Below, in pieces: positions 1-7,794 of a DNA stretch of 37,211 bases (position 1 is the first letter of the stretch; each line of letters starts with the position of its first letter). The notes under the pieces are model-generated. The model made no database searches. It was given only the letters and a program-made list of their open reading frames with translations, and was not told where the DNA came from. A program made the position numbers and the translations under genes. The DNA is taken from contig CACIXU010000018.1 of the NCBI GenBank assembly GCA_902590705.1, positions 1 to 37,211 of the forward strand, given 5' to 3'. The DNA is from an uncultured Bacteroidota bacterium. Its GTDB lineage: Bacteria > Bacteroidota > Bacteroidia > Flavobacteriales > Flavobacteriaceae.

Positions 1-1
1 C

Positions 2-64
2 AGTAATCTTACTAAAGAGTTAGCTAAGGAATTAACATCAATCTCTATGTTTACTTCTATTTGA
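2..64 (+). CDS. C-terminal end of an upstream gene (partial)
   Basis: An open frame enters from the left edge and runs for 20 codons to a TGA at 62-64, encoding a tail that ends in SISMFTSI. Nothing in so short a piece identifies the protein. The next gene's ATG follows at 82, so this could be the first visible member of the same plus-strand operon. It could also be a chance open frame, since 20 codons without a stop is weak evidence. Confidence 0.35.
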   Translation, partial: SNLTKELAKELTSISMFTSI

Positions 65-81
65 TATTTGTATTTAGTATT

Positions 82-501
82 ATGAAAAAGTTAGACACAG
101 TAATTCTTACGGTTTCATTTTGGTTCAGTATTATCACTTATGCACAAAAAATCGATTCCATAAAGCCTTCAGAGGAGAAAATTAAAGTAAATAAGGTGTT
201 TGATGAGCATGGAAATCTAATCAGATATGATTCAGTTTATAGTTATTCCAGTACTAACTCCAATATGGATACCAAAAAAATGGACTCTTTAATGAATCAA
301 TTTTTTCCAAATCGAGGAACTATGCCATTTAAAGAACCATTTGATGATTTTGATTTTGGTTTCCCAAACTTGTTTCATCAAAACTTTAGAAACCTTGATT
401 CCATTTGGCGACAAAGGTTAAAAGGACAACAAAAAATTTTTGATAGTATTTTCAAAAGGCACCACCTCCAAAAAGAGAAATCATCCACTAATAAAATCTA
501 A
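82..501 (+). CDS. Small secreted protein of unknown function
   Basis: This encodes about 139 residues beginning MKKLDTVILTVSFWFSI and ending its signal peptide near a YAQ cleavage site, so export to the periplasm or outer surface is likely. The mature part is hydrophilic, rich in Asp, Phe, Gln and Lys, with repeated DSI/DSL and FDDFDF-like stretches and no recognised domain. A TTG seven codons upstream is also open, but the ATG at 82 places the charged n-region directly before the hydrophobic core. The gene lies 38 bases before the ABC ATPase on the same strand and is probably co-transcribed. Its function is unknown. Confidence 0.7.
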   Translation: MKKLDTVILTVSFWFSIITYAQKIDSIKPSEEKIKVNKVFDEHGNLIRYDSVYSYSSTNSNMDTKKMDSLMNQFFPNRGTMPFKEPFDDFDFGFPNLFHQNFRNLDSIWRQRLKGQQKIFDSIFKRHHLQKEKSSTNKI

Positions 502-539
502 ATAATAATTCAATCAAATTAACACATGCTATATAAACT

Positions 540-1469
540 ATGGATATACAAATAGAAAAACTAACTAAGACCTACGGACCTCAAACCGCTGTAAACGATA
601 TCAGTTTTGACGTTAAAACAGGAGAGGTTTTAGGATTTTTAGGACCTAACGGAGCAGGAAAATCTACCACAATGAAAATGATTACTGGCTATATAGGGTT
701 CGAAAAAGGGGATATTCAAATAGGAGGAAAAAGCGTTACGGACCCTACGTATGATTTAAAAAGGCACATTGGTTATCTCCCTGAAAATAACCCCTTATAC
801 CATGATATGCCTGTGATAGACTATTTGGAATTTTGTGCGTCCCTCCAGGGTATAGAAAAACAGAATATCAATAAAAGAATTCGTGAAATGGTAGGGGTTT
901 GTGGCTTAAATAGCGAAAAGCATAAAAAAATAGGAGAACTATCTAAGGGATACAGGCAACGTGTAGGCCTTGCTCAAGCCATGATTCACGACCCTGAAAT
1001 TCTGGTTTTAGATGAACCTACAACAGGGTTAGACCCCAATCAAATTATAGAAATTAGAAAACTAATTCGTGACTTGGGAAAAGAAAAGACCGTTATACTC
1101 AGCACACACATTCTACCAGAGGTAGAGGCTACATGCGACCGTATTCTTATAATCAATAGAGGTAAGATTGTAGCTAATGGCACATCGGAAACACTTAGAA
1201 AGCAGTCGCAAGGGAATGAAATATTAAAGCTTCGTATTGAGGATGGTAAAGCAGATAAGATTTTAAAATCCCTACGGACATTGGACACTGTCCAATCGGT
1301 AGCATGTATTGAACAAAATCAAAATGTATTTGAAGTACAGAGCCTTGTCGAACAGACCTCTAAACGAAATGTATTTAACCTGTGCGTTCAAAACAAATGG
1401 GTGCTGACGGAACTCACACCATTGGAAACGAAACTTGAGGATATTTTCAGAAACTTAACAGTAAAATAA
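540..1469 (+). CDS. gldA: ABC transporter ATP-binding protein, GldA-like
   Basis: This is a 309-residue cytoplasmic ATPase that should power the permease encoded next. The Walker A motif GPNGAGKST is at residues 35-43, the signature LSKGYRQRV lies near residue 135, and Walker B LVLDEPTTGLDP follows, then the switch histidine in LSTHILPEVE. The C-terminal third is an accessory region typical of the CcmA/GldA type. In Flavobacterium johnsoniae GldA, GldF and GldG form an ABC complex needed for gliding. The symbol is tentative, because the same ATPase type occurs in cassettes carrying a DUF4340 protein outside gliding bacteria. The permease gene starts three bases after its stop. Confidence 0.85.
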   Translation: MDIQIEKLTKTYGPQTAVNDISFDVKTGEVLGFLGPNGAGKSTTMKMITGYIGFEKGDIQIGGKSVTDPTYDLKRHIGYLPENNPLYHDMPVIDYLEFCASLQGIEKQNINKRIREMVGVCGLNSEKHKKIGELSKGYRQRVGLAQAMIHDPEILVLDEPTTGLDPNQIIEIRKLIRDLGKEKTVILSTHILPEVEATCDRILIINRGKIVANGTSETLRKQSQGNEILKLRIEDGKADKILKSLRTLDTVQSVACIEQNQNVFEVQSLVEQTSKRNVFNLCVQNKWVLTELTPLETKLEDIFRNLTVK

Positions 1470-1471
1470 AT

Positions 1472-2194
1472 ATGAAAACAATTTGGATAATAGCCAAACG
1501 AGAATTGGAAATTTTTTTCGACTCCCTTATAGCCTATATTATCTTAGGACTTTTTTTAGGATTTAGCGGCTTTTTTACTTGGTTGTATGGCAATGATATT
1601 TTTCTAGTAGGTCAAGCCAATTTGCGCGTATTCTTTAGCATTGCTTCATGGAGTCTTTTCTTTTTCATTCCTGCCATAACCATGAAAATGTTGGCTGAGG
1701 AGAGAAAAACAGGAACATTGGAACTTTTGCTTACCAAGTCGGTATCAGACCGACAATTGATTCTTGGAAAATTCTTAGGGTCGGTCTTGTTAGTCTGTAT
1801 AGCCCTATTGGCGACCTTACCTTATGTTATAACAGTTTCCAGTATTGGTAATTTAGATAATGGTGGAACTATTTGTGGCTATTTTGGCTTACTGCTAATG
1901 AGCATCACATATACTGCAATTGGAATTTTTGCAAGTAGTATAACCACAAATCAAATTGTGGCATTTATGACTGCCCTTTTTATCGGGTTATTTTTCCATA
2001 TCATTTTTGGCGTTTTGGCCCAGAACTTTACGGGAAGTATAGGACAGATTTTTGAAACCTTAAATCTTCAATCCCATTTTGAATCCATTTCCAGAGGCGT
2101 TATAGATTCTAAAGACCTGGTTTATTTTCTATCTATAACAGTTTTGGGGCTTTATCTTGGAGAGTCGTCATTATCAAAAAGACATTCTTCTTAA
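1472..2194 (+). CDS. gldF: ABC-2 type permease, GldF-like
   Basis: This 240-residue integral membrane protein has about six hydrophobic segments (roughly residues 18-38, 55-75, 100-125, 140-160, 165-190, 215-230). It carries the ABC-2 hallmark MKMLAEERKTGTLELLLTKSVS after the second segment, the cytoplasmic coupling region. Its length fits GldF and related permeases. It starts three bases after the ATPase stop, so the two are very likely translated together as subunits of one transporter. The last segment is short and ends in a polar tail (LYLGESSLSKRHSS). The substrate is unknown. Confidence 0.85.
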   Translation: MKTIWIIAKRELEIFFDSLIAYIILGLFLGFSGFFTWLYGNDIFLVGQANLRVFFSIASWSLFFFIPAITMKMLAEERKTGTLELLLTKSVSDRQLILGKFLGSVLLVCIALLATLPYVITVSSIGNLDNGGTICGYFGLLLMSITYTAIGIFASSITTNQIVAFMTALFIGLFFHIIFGVLAQNFTGSIGQIFETLNLQSHFESISRGVIDSKDLVYFLSITVLGLYLGESSLSKRHSS

Positions 2195-2244
2195 TCAATT
2201 ATTAAAACATGAATCTGACCATTGAAAAAAATAAAAACACATAG

Positions 2245-3747
2245 ATGAAAAAGACAAACGTAACCATACTATTAATTTTAAGTATACTGTTATTTGTGAA
2301 CTTATTATCCGAGGAATATTTTTTTAGAATAGATTTAACCGAAGATAAGCAATATACTTTAAGCGAAGCAACTGAAGATATTATGAAGTCGCTAGAAAAT
2401 CCAATTACGGTCAAAGCTTATTTCTCAGAAAACCTTCCGCCAGATATTGCAAAAACCAAGAATAATTTTGAAGAGTACCTAATAGAATATGCTCGAAAAT
2501 CAGATGAAAATCTAGTATACACCTTTATTGACCCCAACGAAAATGAGAAAACAGAGCGAGAAGCTTTGGAAGCTGGTATTAATCCAGTCATGATTAATGT
2601 TAGGGAAAAGGACCAAATGAAACAGCAAAAATCTTTTTTAGGAGCCGTTCTAGAATTGGAAGAACAAAAAGAAGTTATTCCATTTATGCAACCGGGAGCC
2701 CCTTTGGAATACCTCTTGTCGTCATCCATAAAAAAGATAGCGGTAACCGATAAACCTGAAGTTGGGCTCATGGAAGGTAATGGACAAGCCTCCATTTCAG
2801 AACTTTCTCAGGTAAAAACAGCTCTAGATGTTTTATACGATTTTAATTCTACTAAAGTAAATGATATAACACCTGTTCCAGAAAACACAAAGACTTTAGC
2901 TATTATTCGTCCTACGGATACCATTAATAATGAAAGTCTTGACCAGTTAGACAAATTCCTAGAAAAAGGAGGTAATCTATTTATAGCTTTGAATAGGGTA
3001 AATGGTGATTTAAATAATGCCTATGGAACTAGTCAGAATACAGGTTTGGAAAAATGGCTGGAGTCAAAAGGTTTAGAAGTCCGAGAAGACTTTGTGATAG
3101 ATGCACAATGTGCTAGCGTTGGTGTACAACAACGACAGGGATACTTTAATTTCACTTCCAATGTTTCTTTTCCTTATATCCCAATCATAAGTCAATTTGC
3201 AGACCATCCAGCTACTAAAGGTCTGGAAGCCGTAGTGATGCAGTTTGTTAGTTCATTAAAATTTGCTGCCAAAGATTCCCTTACCACATTTACTCCTTTG
3301 GCCTTTTCATCTAAAAATTCTGCAAAATTAAAAGCTCCACAGTTTTTTGACATTCAAAAGCAATGGACTGAAATGGATTTTAATGCACCTAATCAGATAG
3401 TTGCAGGGGTTTTGGAACAAACACACGATAATGGTAACAAGTCTCGTATTTGTGTGGTTGGGGATGGAGATTTTCCTATTAATAGTGGACAACAGCAGTT
3501 ACAATCAGGAAATGTCAATCTTATGGTCAATGCTATTGATTGGTTAAGCGATGATACAGGGTTAATTGACTTAAGGAATAAAGGGATAAGATATCGCCCA
3601 ATAGACACCTTGGAAGATAGTACTAAAACGACCCTGAAATATCTCAATTTTTTACTGCCTATTATTCTAGTAATCATCTATGGTGTGGTAAGGATGCAGA
3701 TGAACAGAAATAAGCGGAGTAAAAGAATAGAAGAGAACTATGAATAA
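2245..3747 (+). CDS. gldG: GldG-like ABC auxiliary membrane protein
   Basis: This 500-residue protein has one hydrophobic segment at residues 7-22, a large extracytoplasmic domain of the ABC_transp_aux/GldG type, and a second hydrophobic segment near residues 468-487 before a basic tail. The stretch FRIDLTEDKQYTLSEAT after the first segment is characteristic of the family. GldG is described as the third component of the GldAFG complex in gliding bacteroidetes. It follows the permease after 50 bases and precedes the DUF4340 gene by 19. Family membership is clear; a role in gliding is inferred only from the name. Confidence 0.85.
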   Translation: MKKTNVTILLILSILLFVNLLSEEYFFRIDLTEDKQYTLSEATEDIMKSLENPITVKAYFSENLPPDIAKTKNNFEEYLIEYARKSDENLVYTFIDPNENEKTEREALEAGINPVMINVREKDQMKQQKSFLGAVLELEEQKEVIPFMQPGAPLEYLLSSSIKKIAVTDKPEVGLMEGNGQASISELSQVKTALDVLYDFNSTKVNDITPVPENTKTLAIIRPTDTINNESLDQLDKFLEKGGNLFIALNRVNGDLNNAYGTSQNTGLEKWLESKGLEVREDFVIDAQCASVGVQQRQGYFNFTSNVSFPYIPIISQFADHPATKGLEAVVMQFVSSLKFAAKDSLTTFTPLAFSSKNSAKLKAPQFFDIQKQWTEMDFNAPNQIVAGVLEQTHDNGNKSRICVVGDGDFPINSGQQQLQSGNVNLMVNAIDWLSDDTGLIDLRNKGIRYRPIDTLEDSTKTTLKYLNFLLPIILVIIYGVVRMQMNRNKRSKRIEENYE

Positions 3748-3766
3748 TCAACTAAAGATTTAACTC

Positions 3767-4726
3767 ATGAAAAAAAATAACATATTAATATTAGTATTAG
3801 TAGGTCTAGTATTACTATTTGTAACAACAAATTATTTTAAAAAGCATAGCAGTGCTATCTTTAAAGCTGAAGTGATTCAGTTTGATTCTTCTACGTTGAA
3901 TAAAATTATTATTTGTCCGCCATCTTCTTCGGAGGAGGAACTAATTATTATTTCAAAAGATGATGATAATTGGCAAGTTGCCCAAGGCACTATAAAAACC
4001 CTGGCGAATCAATCTACTGTTAATAGTGTACTAGGTCAGTTAGAGCAAATAAAAACCGAACAGTTAGTCTCTAAAACCAAAGAAAAATGGGAAACATATG
4101 AGTTAACGGATACTTTAGCGCTATGTGTTGAAATCTACCAACAGGGCAAGGAAAAGCCAACAAAGCTATATTTTGGAAAAACAACAAATAGACAATCCCA
4201 AAATCCTGGATTTAGAGGACGTCCTTCTGTTGATGCCTCTACATATTTTAGAATCAATGAAACCCCCAGTACATACGCTATAAAAGGCGGACTTTCCAAT
4301 ACGTTTAAACGGAATTTTAATACATGGCGAAATACAGAGTTCATCAAGCTTAATAAAGATTTAATTACACGATTAAAATTTGAGACTAATAAAAACAACA
4401 CTTTTTCTCTTTCTAAAAAAGAGTCTGATTGGTTTATGGGAGAGATTTCACCAGATTCTACCAAAGTGACTCAATATCTTAATACCTTACGTTATCAAAG
4501 TAGCTCACGGTTTATTGACGGATTTAAACCTAAAGGTAATGCGGATTATACCTTGACAATTCAAGGTGATTCAACTAAAGACCTAATTATAAAAGCTTAT
4601 AGGGATTCTACAACAACAAAAAACTACATCCTGAACGCATCCCAATATCCAAATGTCTTTATTGAGAGTGATTCGACAGGGCTATTCAAACGCCTATTTG
4701 TAAATCGAGGTTATTTTTTGAAATAG
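3767..4726 (+). CDS. DUF4340 domain protein
   Basis: This 319-residue protein has an N-terminal membrane anchor (about residues 5-22, ILILVLVGLVLLFVTT), followed by an extracytoplasmic region with the DUF4340 layout: a beta-rich first half with WQVAQGTIKTLANQSTV and LYFGKTT, then a second half with FKRNFNTWRNTEFIKLNKD. Proteins of this family are commonly encoded directly after GldG-like proteins in ABC cassettes, as here, so it is probably a periplasm-facing partner of that transporter. No enzymatic residues are evident. It is the last gene of the operon, and no clear terminator follows. Confidence 0.8.
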   Translation: MKKNNILILVLVGLVLLFVTTNYFKKHSSAIFKAEVIQFDSSTLNKIIICPPSSSEEELIIISKDDDNWQVAQGTIKTLANQSTVNSVLGQLEQIKTEQLVSKTKEKWETYELTDTLALCVEIYQQGKEKPTKLYFGKTTNRQSQNPGFRGRPSVDASTYFRINETPSTYAIKGGLSNTFKRNFNTWRNTEFIKLNKDLITRLKFETNKNNTFSLSKKESDWFMGEISPDSTKVTQYLNTLRYQSSSRFIDGFKPKGNADYTLTIQGDSTKDLIIKAYRDSTTTKNYILNASQYPNVFIESDSTGLFKRLFVNRGYFLK

Positions 4727-4852
4727 TCAAATAATGAAGATAAGTGAAGGTTGATATATTTTATTTAAATCTTTTGATTTGATTAACGTATCAGTATTCG
4801 TGATTCAAATCATCTGTTTCCACCTATTACCTGATTCCGAGAATAAATAATC

Positions 4853-5048
4853 AAAAGTTGTAATAATTCAATCTCAAATCATACCCCACAAAACTCCTTC
4901 CCAACTTATCACAAACTCTTCCAGTTGTTCCACTACCCATAAAGGGGTCTAATACCAATTCAAACTCTTTAGATGTTTGAAGGATTGGTAGAGTTATAAT
5001 TTCTTCGGGGAAAGGAGCAGGGTGTTCTCTTTCAATATCTAACTTATG
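4853..5048 (-). pseudogene. DNA methyltransferase C-terminal fragment (copy A)
   Basis: On the minus strand an open stretch between in-frame stops encodes HPAPFPEEIITLPIL, then LDPFMGSGTTGRVCDKLG and SFVGYDL. This is the C-terminal end of a beta-class N4-cytosine or N6-adenine methyltransferase, with motif I (FMGSGTT), the S-adenosylmethionine site, at the C-terminal side. The catalytic DPPY-type motif and the recognition domain are absent, and a stop lies at 5049-5051 just upstream. About 57 residues are nearly identical to the fragment at 7226-7759. It cannot encode an active enzyme. Confidence 0.85.
4878..5046. repeat. Direct repeat A of about 169 bp (methyltransferase 3' end)
   Basis: This segment aligns without gaps to 7241-7409 in the same orientation. 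I count about two dozen mismatches by eye, or roughly 85-90 percent identity. The two lie about 2.36 kb apart and bracket the FG-GAP lipoprotein gene. The divergence argues against a very recent duplication. Confidence 0.8.
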
Positions 5049-5173
5049 TTAGATTTAACAGAAGTTATTTCAAAGATGAGGTTTCTTGTAACTGAGAAAG
5101 AACTTTTTCCATAAACCCCAATCGGAGTAGTTTTTATATCGGAATTGATTTTTTCTCCTATGAAAAATCATTT

Positions 5174-5197
5174 GGTTCGAGTCCCGTCCAGACCGCA
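5174..5197 (+). other. tRNA-Asp 3'-end remnant, probable attachment-site scar
   Basis: The sequence has a T-loop TTCGAGT, a 3' T-stem strand CCCGT, a 3' acceptor strand CCAGACC, a discriminator G and a following CA. That is the order found at the 3' end of a tRNA, and discriminator G73 together with this T-arm fits tRNA-Asp. The region upstream (5047-5170) contains no anticodon arm, D-arm or matching 5' acceptor strand GGTCTGG, so only the last third is present. Such displaced tRNA 3' ends typically mark one end of an element that integrated into a tRNA gene. The tRNA-Asp assignment is inference; the fragment itself is plain. Confidence 0.7.
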
Positions 5198-5209
5198 AAA
5201 TTCAATTAT

Positions 5210-5240
5210 AACCTTCTCATTTTGAGAAGGTTTCTTTTTT
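5210..5240 (+). terminator. Rho-independent terminator after the tRNA-Asp remnant
   Basis: A perfect 10-bp stem AACCTTCTCA / TGAGAAGGTT with a three-base loop is followed by a T-rich run. It sits 12 bases after the tRNA remnant, as expected for a native tRNA terminator carried along with the 3' end. Confidence 0.85.
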
Positions 5241-5408
5241 TATATCATTTTAAATACTAGGTGATTACTAAATTGATTATTAAATGTGTTCAATTAGTTG
5301 GTTTTTAAATAATTTATTAATGAGTTGAATAATATTATTTTGTCCTTAATTGAATTTATTTAGTAATCAATTCGACCATAAAATCCACTTAGTTAATTCA
5401 ATCAAAAA

Positions 5409-7157
5409 TTAGTTTTCATAATTATGTCTATCATCAATTAGAGTAAAATATCCTCCATTATTTTGCCAATGAAAATCTTCTCCAATATTAGTATAGAAAT
5501 CAAATTCATCTTGTCCATTAGAAGTTCCTGAAAGTTTAATGCTTCCATTATTGATTGCATGAGGTACAAGATCAAAATCTCCATCATCATCAACATCAAT
5601 AACACTTATAAAATAAAATAGAGGAATATCGCCTGTGTCAATACTACTTTTATTTGCATAGTCCCATTCATAAATACTAATCCTGTTTGAAGAATCACTT
5701 GTAAAAGTACGATCACCATTATTTAAAAAAATCTCTATGAATCCTCCAGAGTTAGGACCAGAAATTCCATTTCTCGGTATGTTTGTACCAACATTTATAA
5801 TCTCATATTGACCATCATTATTTATATCTATAAATCCAAATCCATATGAAAGTTTAGAATTACCATTATTGTAAAAAGGTAGATCTACTCTAGTAGAATT
5901 TTCTTCAGAATAAGTAAATGAACTAGACCCCCAAAATACTCGAATATCTTCTTGGTAGTCTGTTGAGTAACAATTTTGTTCAAATTGATCAGAAGGGTTG
6001 TCATAAACACAATATTGAACTTCACTTTCAGATGATCCACCAATCAGAAGGTCAACAAAACCGTCGTTATCTAAATCAAATGCATCCACACCTGTAAAAT
6101 TAAAATCTAATCCTACATCTTGGTAGAACGAGTATTGCTCAAACTTTGTTTTTGTGATTGTAAAATTTCCCATTCCATCATTTACATAAAATAATGGTAA
6201 TTGAACTATTTGTCCAGGATCATTATACCACCACTCATTATTGACTATATCAACATCTCCATCATTATCAATATCAAAACTTACTAGATCATGAGTACCT
6301 GTGTTTGGGCCGACCTGGTTAATTGTATATGATCCATCCAAGTTAAAATATAAAATCTCTAATGGAATGCGTGATGTATAATAGCCCCCATTTCCATCGC
6401 CATGGTCATTTTCATGATAAACCAGTACGTCATCTCTTCCGTCACCATTAAAATCGTTTAACTCCATTCTTCCACCGCACCATACGTTGCTGTCAAAATA
6501 AGTGCTCTGGGGATTGTTAAACACATCATCAACCAACACATACTTTCCAAATCCAACTCGGTAGCCATCAGAATTATTTTCAAGAAACCCAAATAAATCA
6601 ATTAATCCATCATTGTTGTAGTCAAAATAGACTGATGTATCGCTATTAAGGTTAAATTTAACTCTACAACCGCATCCTATACAATCACAATTTTCTTTTA
6701 GATCAATAAATGAATCGATAACATCAGGTGTTAATATTTTTCCTGGGTGGTATTTATTCTTAACTATATTTCCTATTTTATTGTTAATTGTGGGATAATT
6801 AGGGCTTCTATCTATAAAATATTTGGTCACTATTTCAAATAATGCTTCAATATTAGTATTGGAGTTTAGAGTTACAGTTAAACTATTTGATTCACTATCA
6901 TACCCTTCCCATCCAACAAACTTATATCCCTCATCAGCTGTTGCTGTAATTGTTACCTCAGTTCCTTCATCATATGTACCTCCTTGAGTTGAAACTGTCC
7001 CTCCTTCTCCAGCTGTAACTGTTAAAGTATATTGTGTTGGGGTTGTTGGTTCAGGAGTATGAACAAAATTTGGAGGAGGTGTTGTATCATCATCATTTGA
7101 TGAACAACTATAGAAAAAAATAGTTAGTGAAATTAATAGGATAGAAAGATTTTTCAT
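5409..7157 (-). CDS. Surface lipoprotein with InlB-like repeat and FG-GAP/VCBS repeats
   Basis: This 582-residue protein starts with a lipoprotein signal (LISLTIFFYSC, Cys18, then SSNDDD). Residues 40-110 form a bacterial InlB B-like repeat (LTVTAGEGGTVS, then ATADEGYKFVGWEG). The rest holds FG-GAP/VCBS units with calcium-loop motifs such as DFNGDGRDD, DIDNDGDVD, DLDNDGFVD, DINNDGQYE and DVDDDGDFD, probably a beta-propeller. A CDCIGCGCR cluster lies near residue 155. It is probably an exposed outer-membrane adhesin or binding protein. It sits alone on its strand between the two methyltransferase fragments, which suggests horizontally acquired cargo. The ligand is unknown. Confidence 0.85.
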   Translation of the reverse strand: MKNLSILLISLTIFFYSCSSNDDDTTPPPNFVHTPEPTTPTQYTLTVTAGEGGTVSTQGGTYDEGTEVTITATADEGYKFVGWEGYDSESNSLTVTLNSNTNIEALFEIVTKYFIDRSPNYPTINNKIGNIVKNKYHPGKILTPDVIDSFIDLKENCDCIGCGCRVKFNLNSDTSVYFDYNNDGLIDLFGFLENNSDGYRVGFGKYVLVDDVFNNPQSTYFDSNVWCGGRMELNDFNGDGRDDVLVYHENDHGDGNGGYYTSRIPLEILYFNLDGSYTINQVGPNTGTHDLVSFDIDNDGDVDIVNNEWWYNDPGQIVQLPLFYVNDGMGNFTITKTKFEQYSFYQDVGLDFNFTGVDAFDLDNDGFVDLLIGGSSESEVQYCVYDNPSDQFEQNCYSTDYQEDIRVFWGSSSFTYSEENSTRVDLPFYNNGNSKLSYGFGFIDINNDGQYEIINVGTNIPRNGISGPNSGGFIEIFLNNGDRTFTSDSSNRISIYEWDYANKSSIDTGDIPLFYFISVIDVDDDGDFDLVPHAINNGSIKLSGTSNGQDEFDFYTNIGEDFHWQNNGGYFTLIDDRHNYEN

Positions 7158-7190
7158 TTTCTAAAAGGGATATATATTTTAATCAATCAT

Positions 7191-7198
7191 CAAATTTA
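7191..7198 (-). promoter_or_regulatory. Possible -7 promoter element for the FG-GAP lipoprotein
   Basis: On the minus strand the sequence reads TAAATTTG, an exact match to the Bacteroidota -7 consensus TAnnTTTG, 33 bases before the ATG. No clear -33 TTG is present at the usual spacing, so this is a weak call. Confidence 0.35.
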
Positions 7199-7225
7199 TT
7201 TAAAATAACACTAAATGTTCCCTAA

Positions 7226-7759
7226 TTAAAACTCCAATAAATCATACCCCACAAAACTCCTTCCCAACTTATCACAAACCCTTCCTGTAGTTCCACTTCC
7301 CATAAAAGGGTCTAATATTAATTCAAACTCTTTGGAAGTTTGAAGAATGGGAAGAGTGATTATTTCTTCAGGGAATGGTGCAGGATGTTCTCCTTCAATA
7401 TCCAATTTTTGATTTGCTACCGATGTTCTTACAATGTCTTCATTCCAATAATCTCCCATATTCTTTCCTTTTATGTTAGGCAGGTATGGGGAAATAGAAT
7501 TGGAGTATTCACCATTTACACTTCTGTGTCGAGGCGGGAGAGAAGGTTTAGTTTTATCTGAGAGTTTGGTGAGTGTAGGGTAGTAATCATACTCCATTGA
7601 TTTGGTTAGATGAAATATAAACTCATAGGAAGGGGTAAGATTGGATTTTGATGAAGAGGGTTTAGGATTCGTTTTAGACCAGATAATTGTATTTCTCAAT
7701 ATCCATCCTTGTTCTTGAAGTTTGAGTATTACTCTATGAGTTACATTTTGTAGGATTTG
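7226..7759 (-). pseudogene. Truncated DNA methyltransferase (copy B)
   Basis: The longest start-to-stop reading encodes 157 residues from a TTG at 7699, but the frame stays open upstream to 7759 and that part also matches the family (HRVILKLQEQGWILRNTIIW). It then meets a stop exactly where the leader of the next gene begins. Present are the central region (NTIIWSKTNPKP, YEFIFHLTKS), the end of the recognition part, and C-terminal motif I (DPFMGSGTTGRVCDKLG). The N-terminal catalytic DPPY motif is missing. It is therefore the C-terminal half of a beta-class methyltransferase, probably inactive. No restriction endonuclease is adjacent. Confidence 0.8.
7241..7409. repeat. Direct repeat B of about 169 bp (methyltransferase 3' end)
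   Basis: This is the partner of the repeat at 4878-5046, in the same orientation and encoding the same methyltransferase C-terminus. The longer surrounding fragment makes this the more complete of the two relics. Confidence 0.8.
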
Positions 7760-7794
7760 TTATATTAGTATTTATTAACCATAAATTATTTAAA
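7746..7794 (+). promoter_or_regulatory. Leader of the first twin secreted-protein gene
   Basis: TTTTG at 7746-7750, TATATTAG at 7761-7768 and the 23 bases before the ATG recur with identical spacing at 8612-8660. TATATTAG differs by one base from the TAnnTTTG promoter element. The shared layout suggests a common promoter and 5' untranslated region for both genes. Confidence 0.5.

Noticed and set aside
7340-7561. Plus-strand open frame of 73 codons opposite the methyltransferase fragment
   Set aside because: It is the shadow of the methyltransferase coding frame, which matches a known family on the minus strand.
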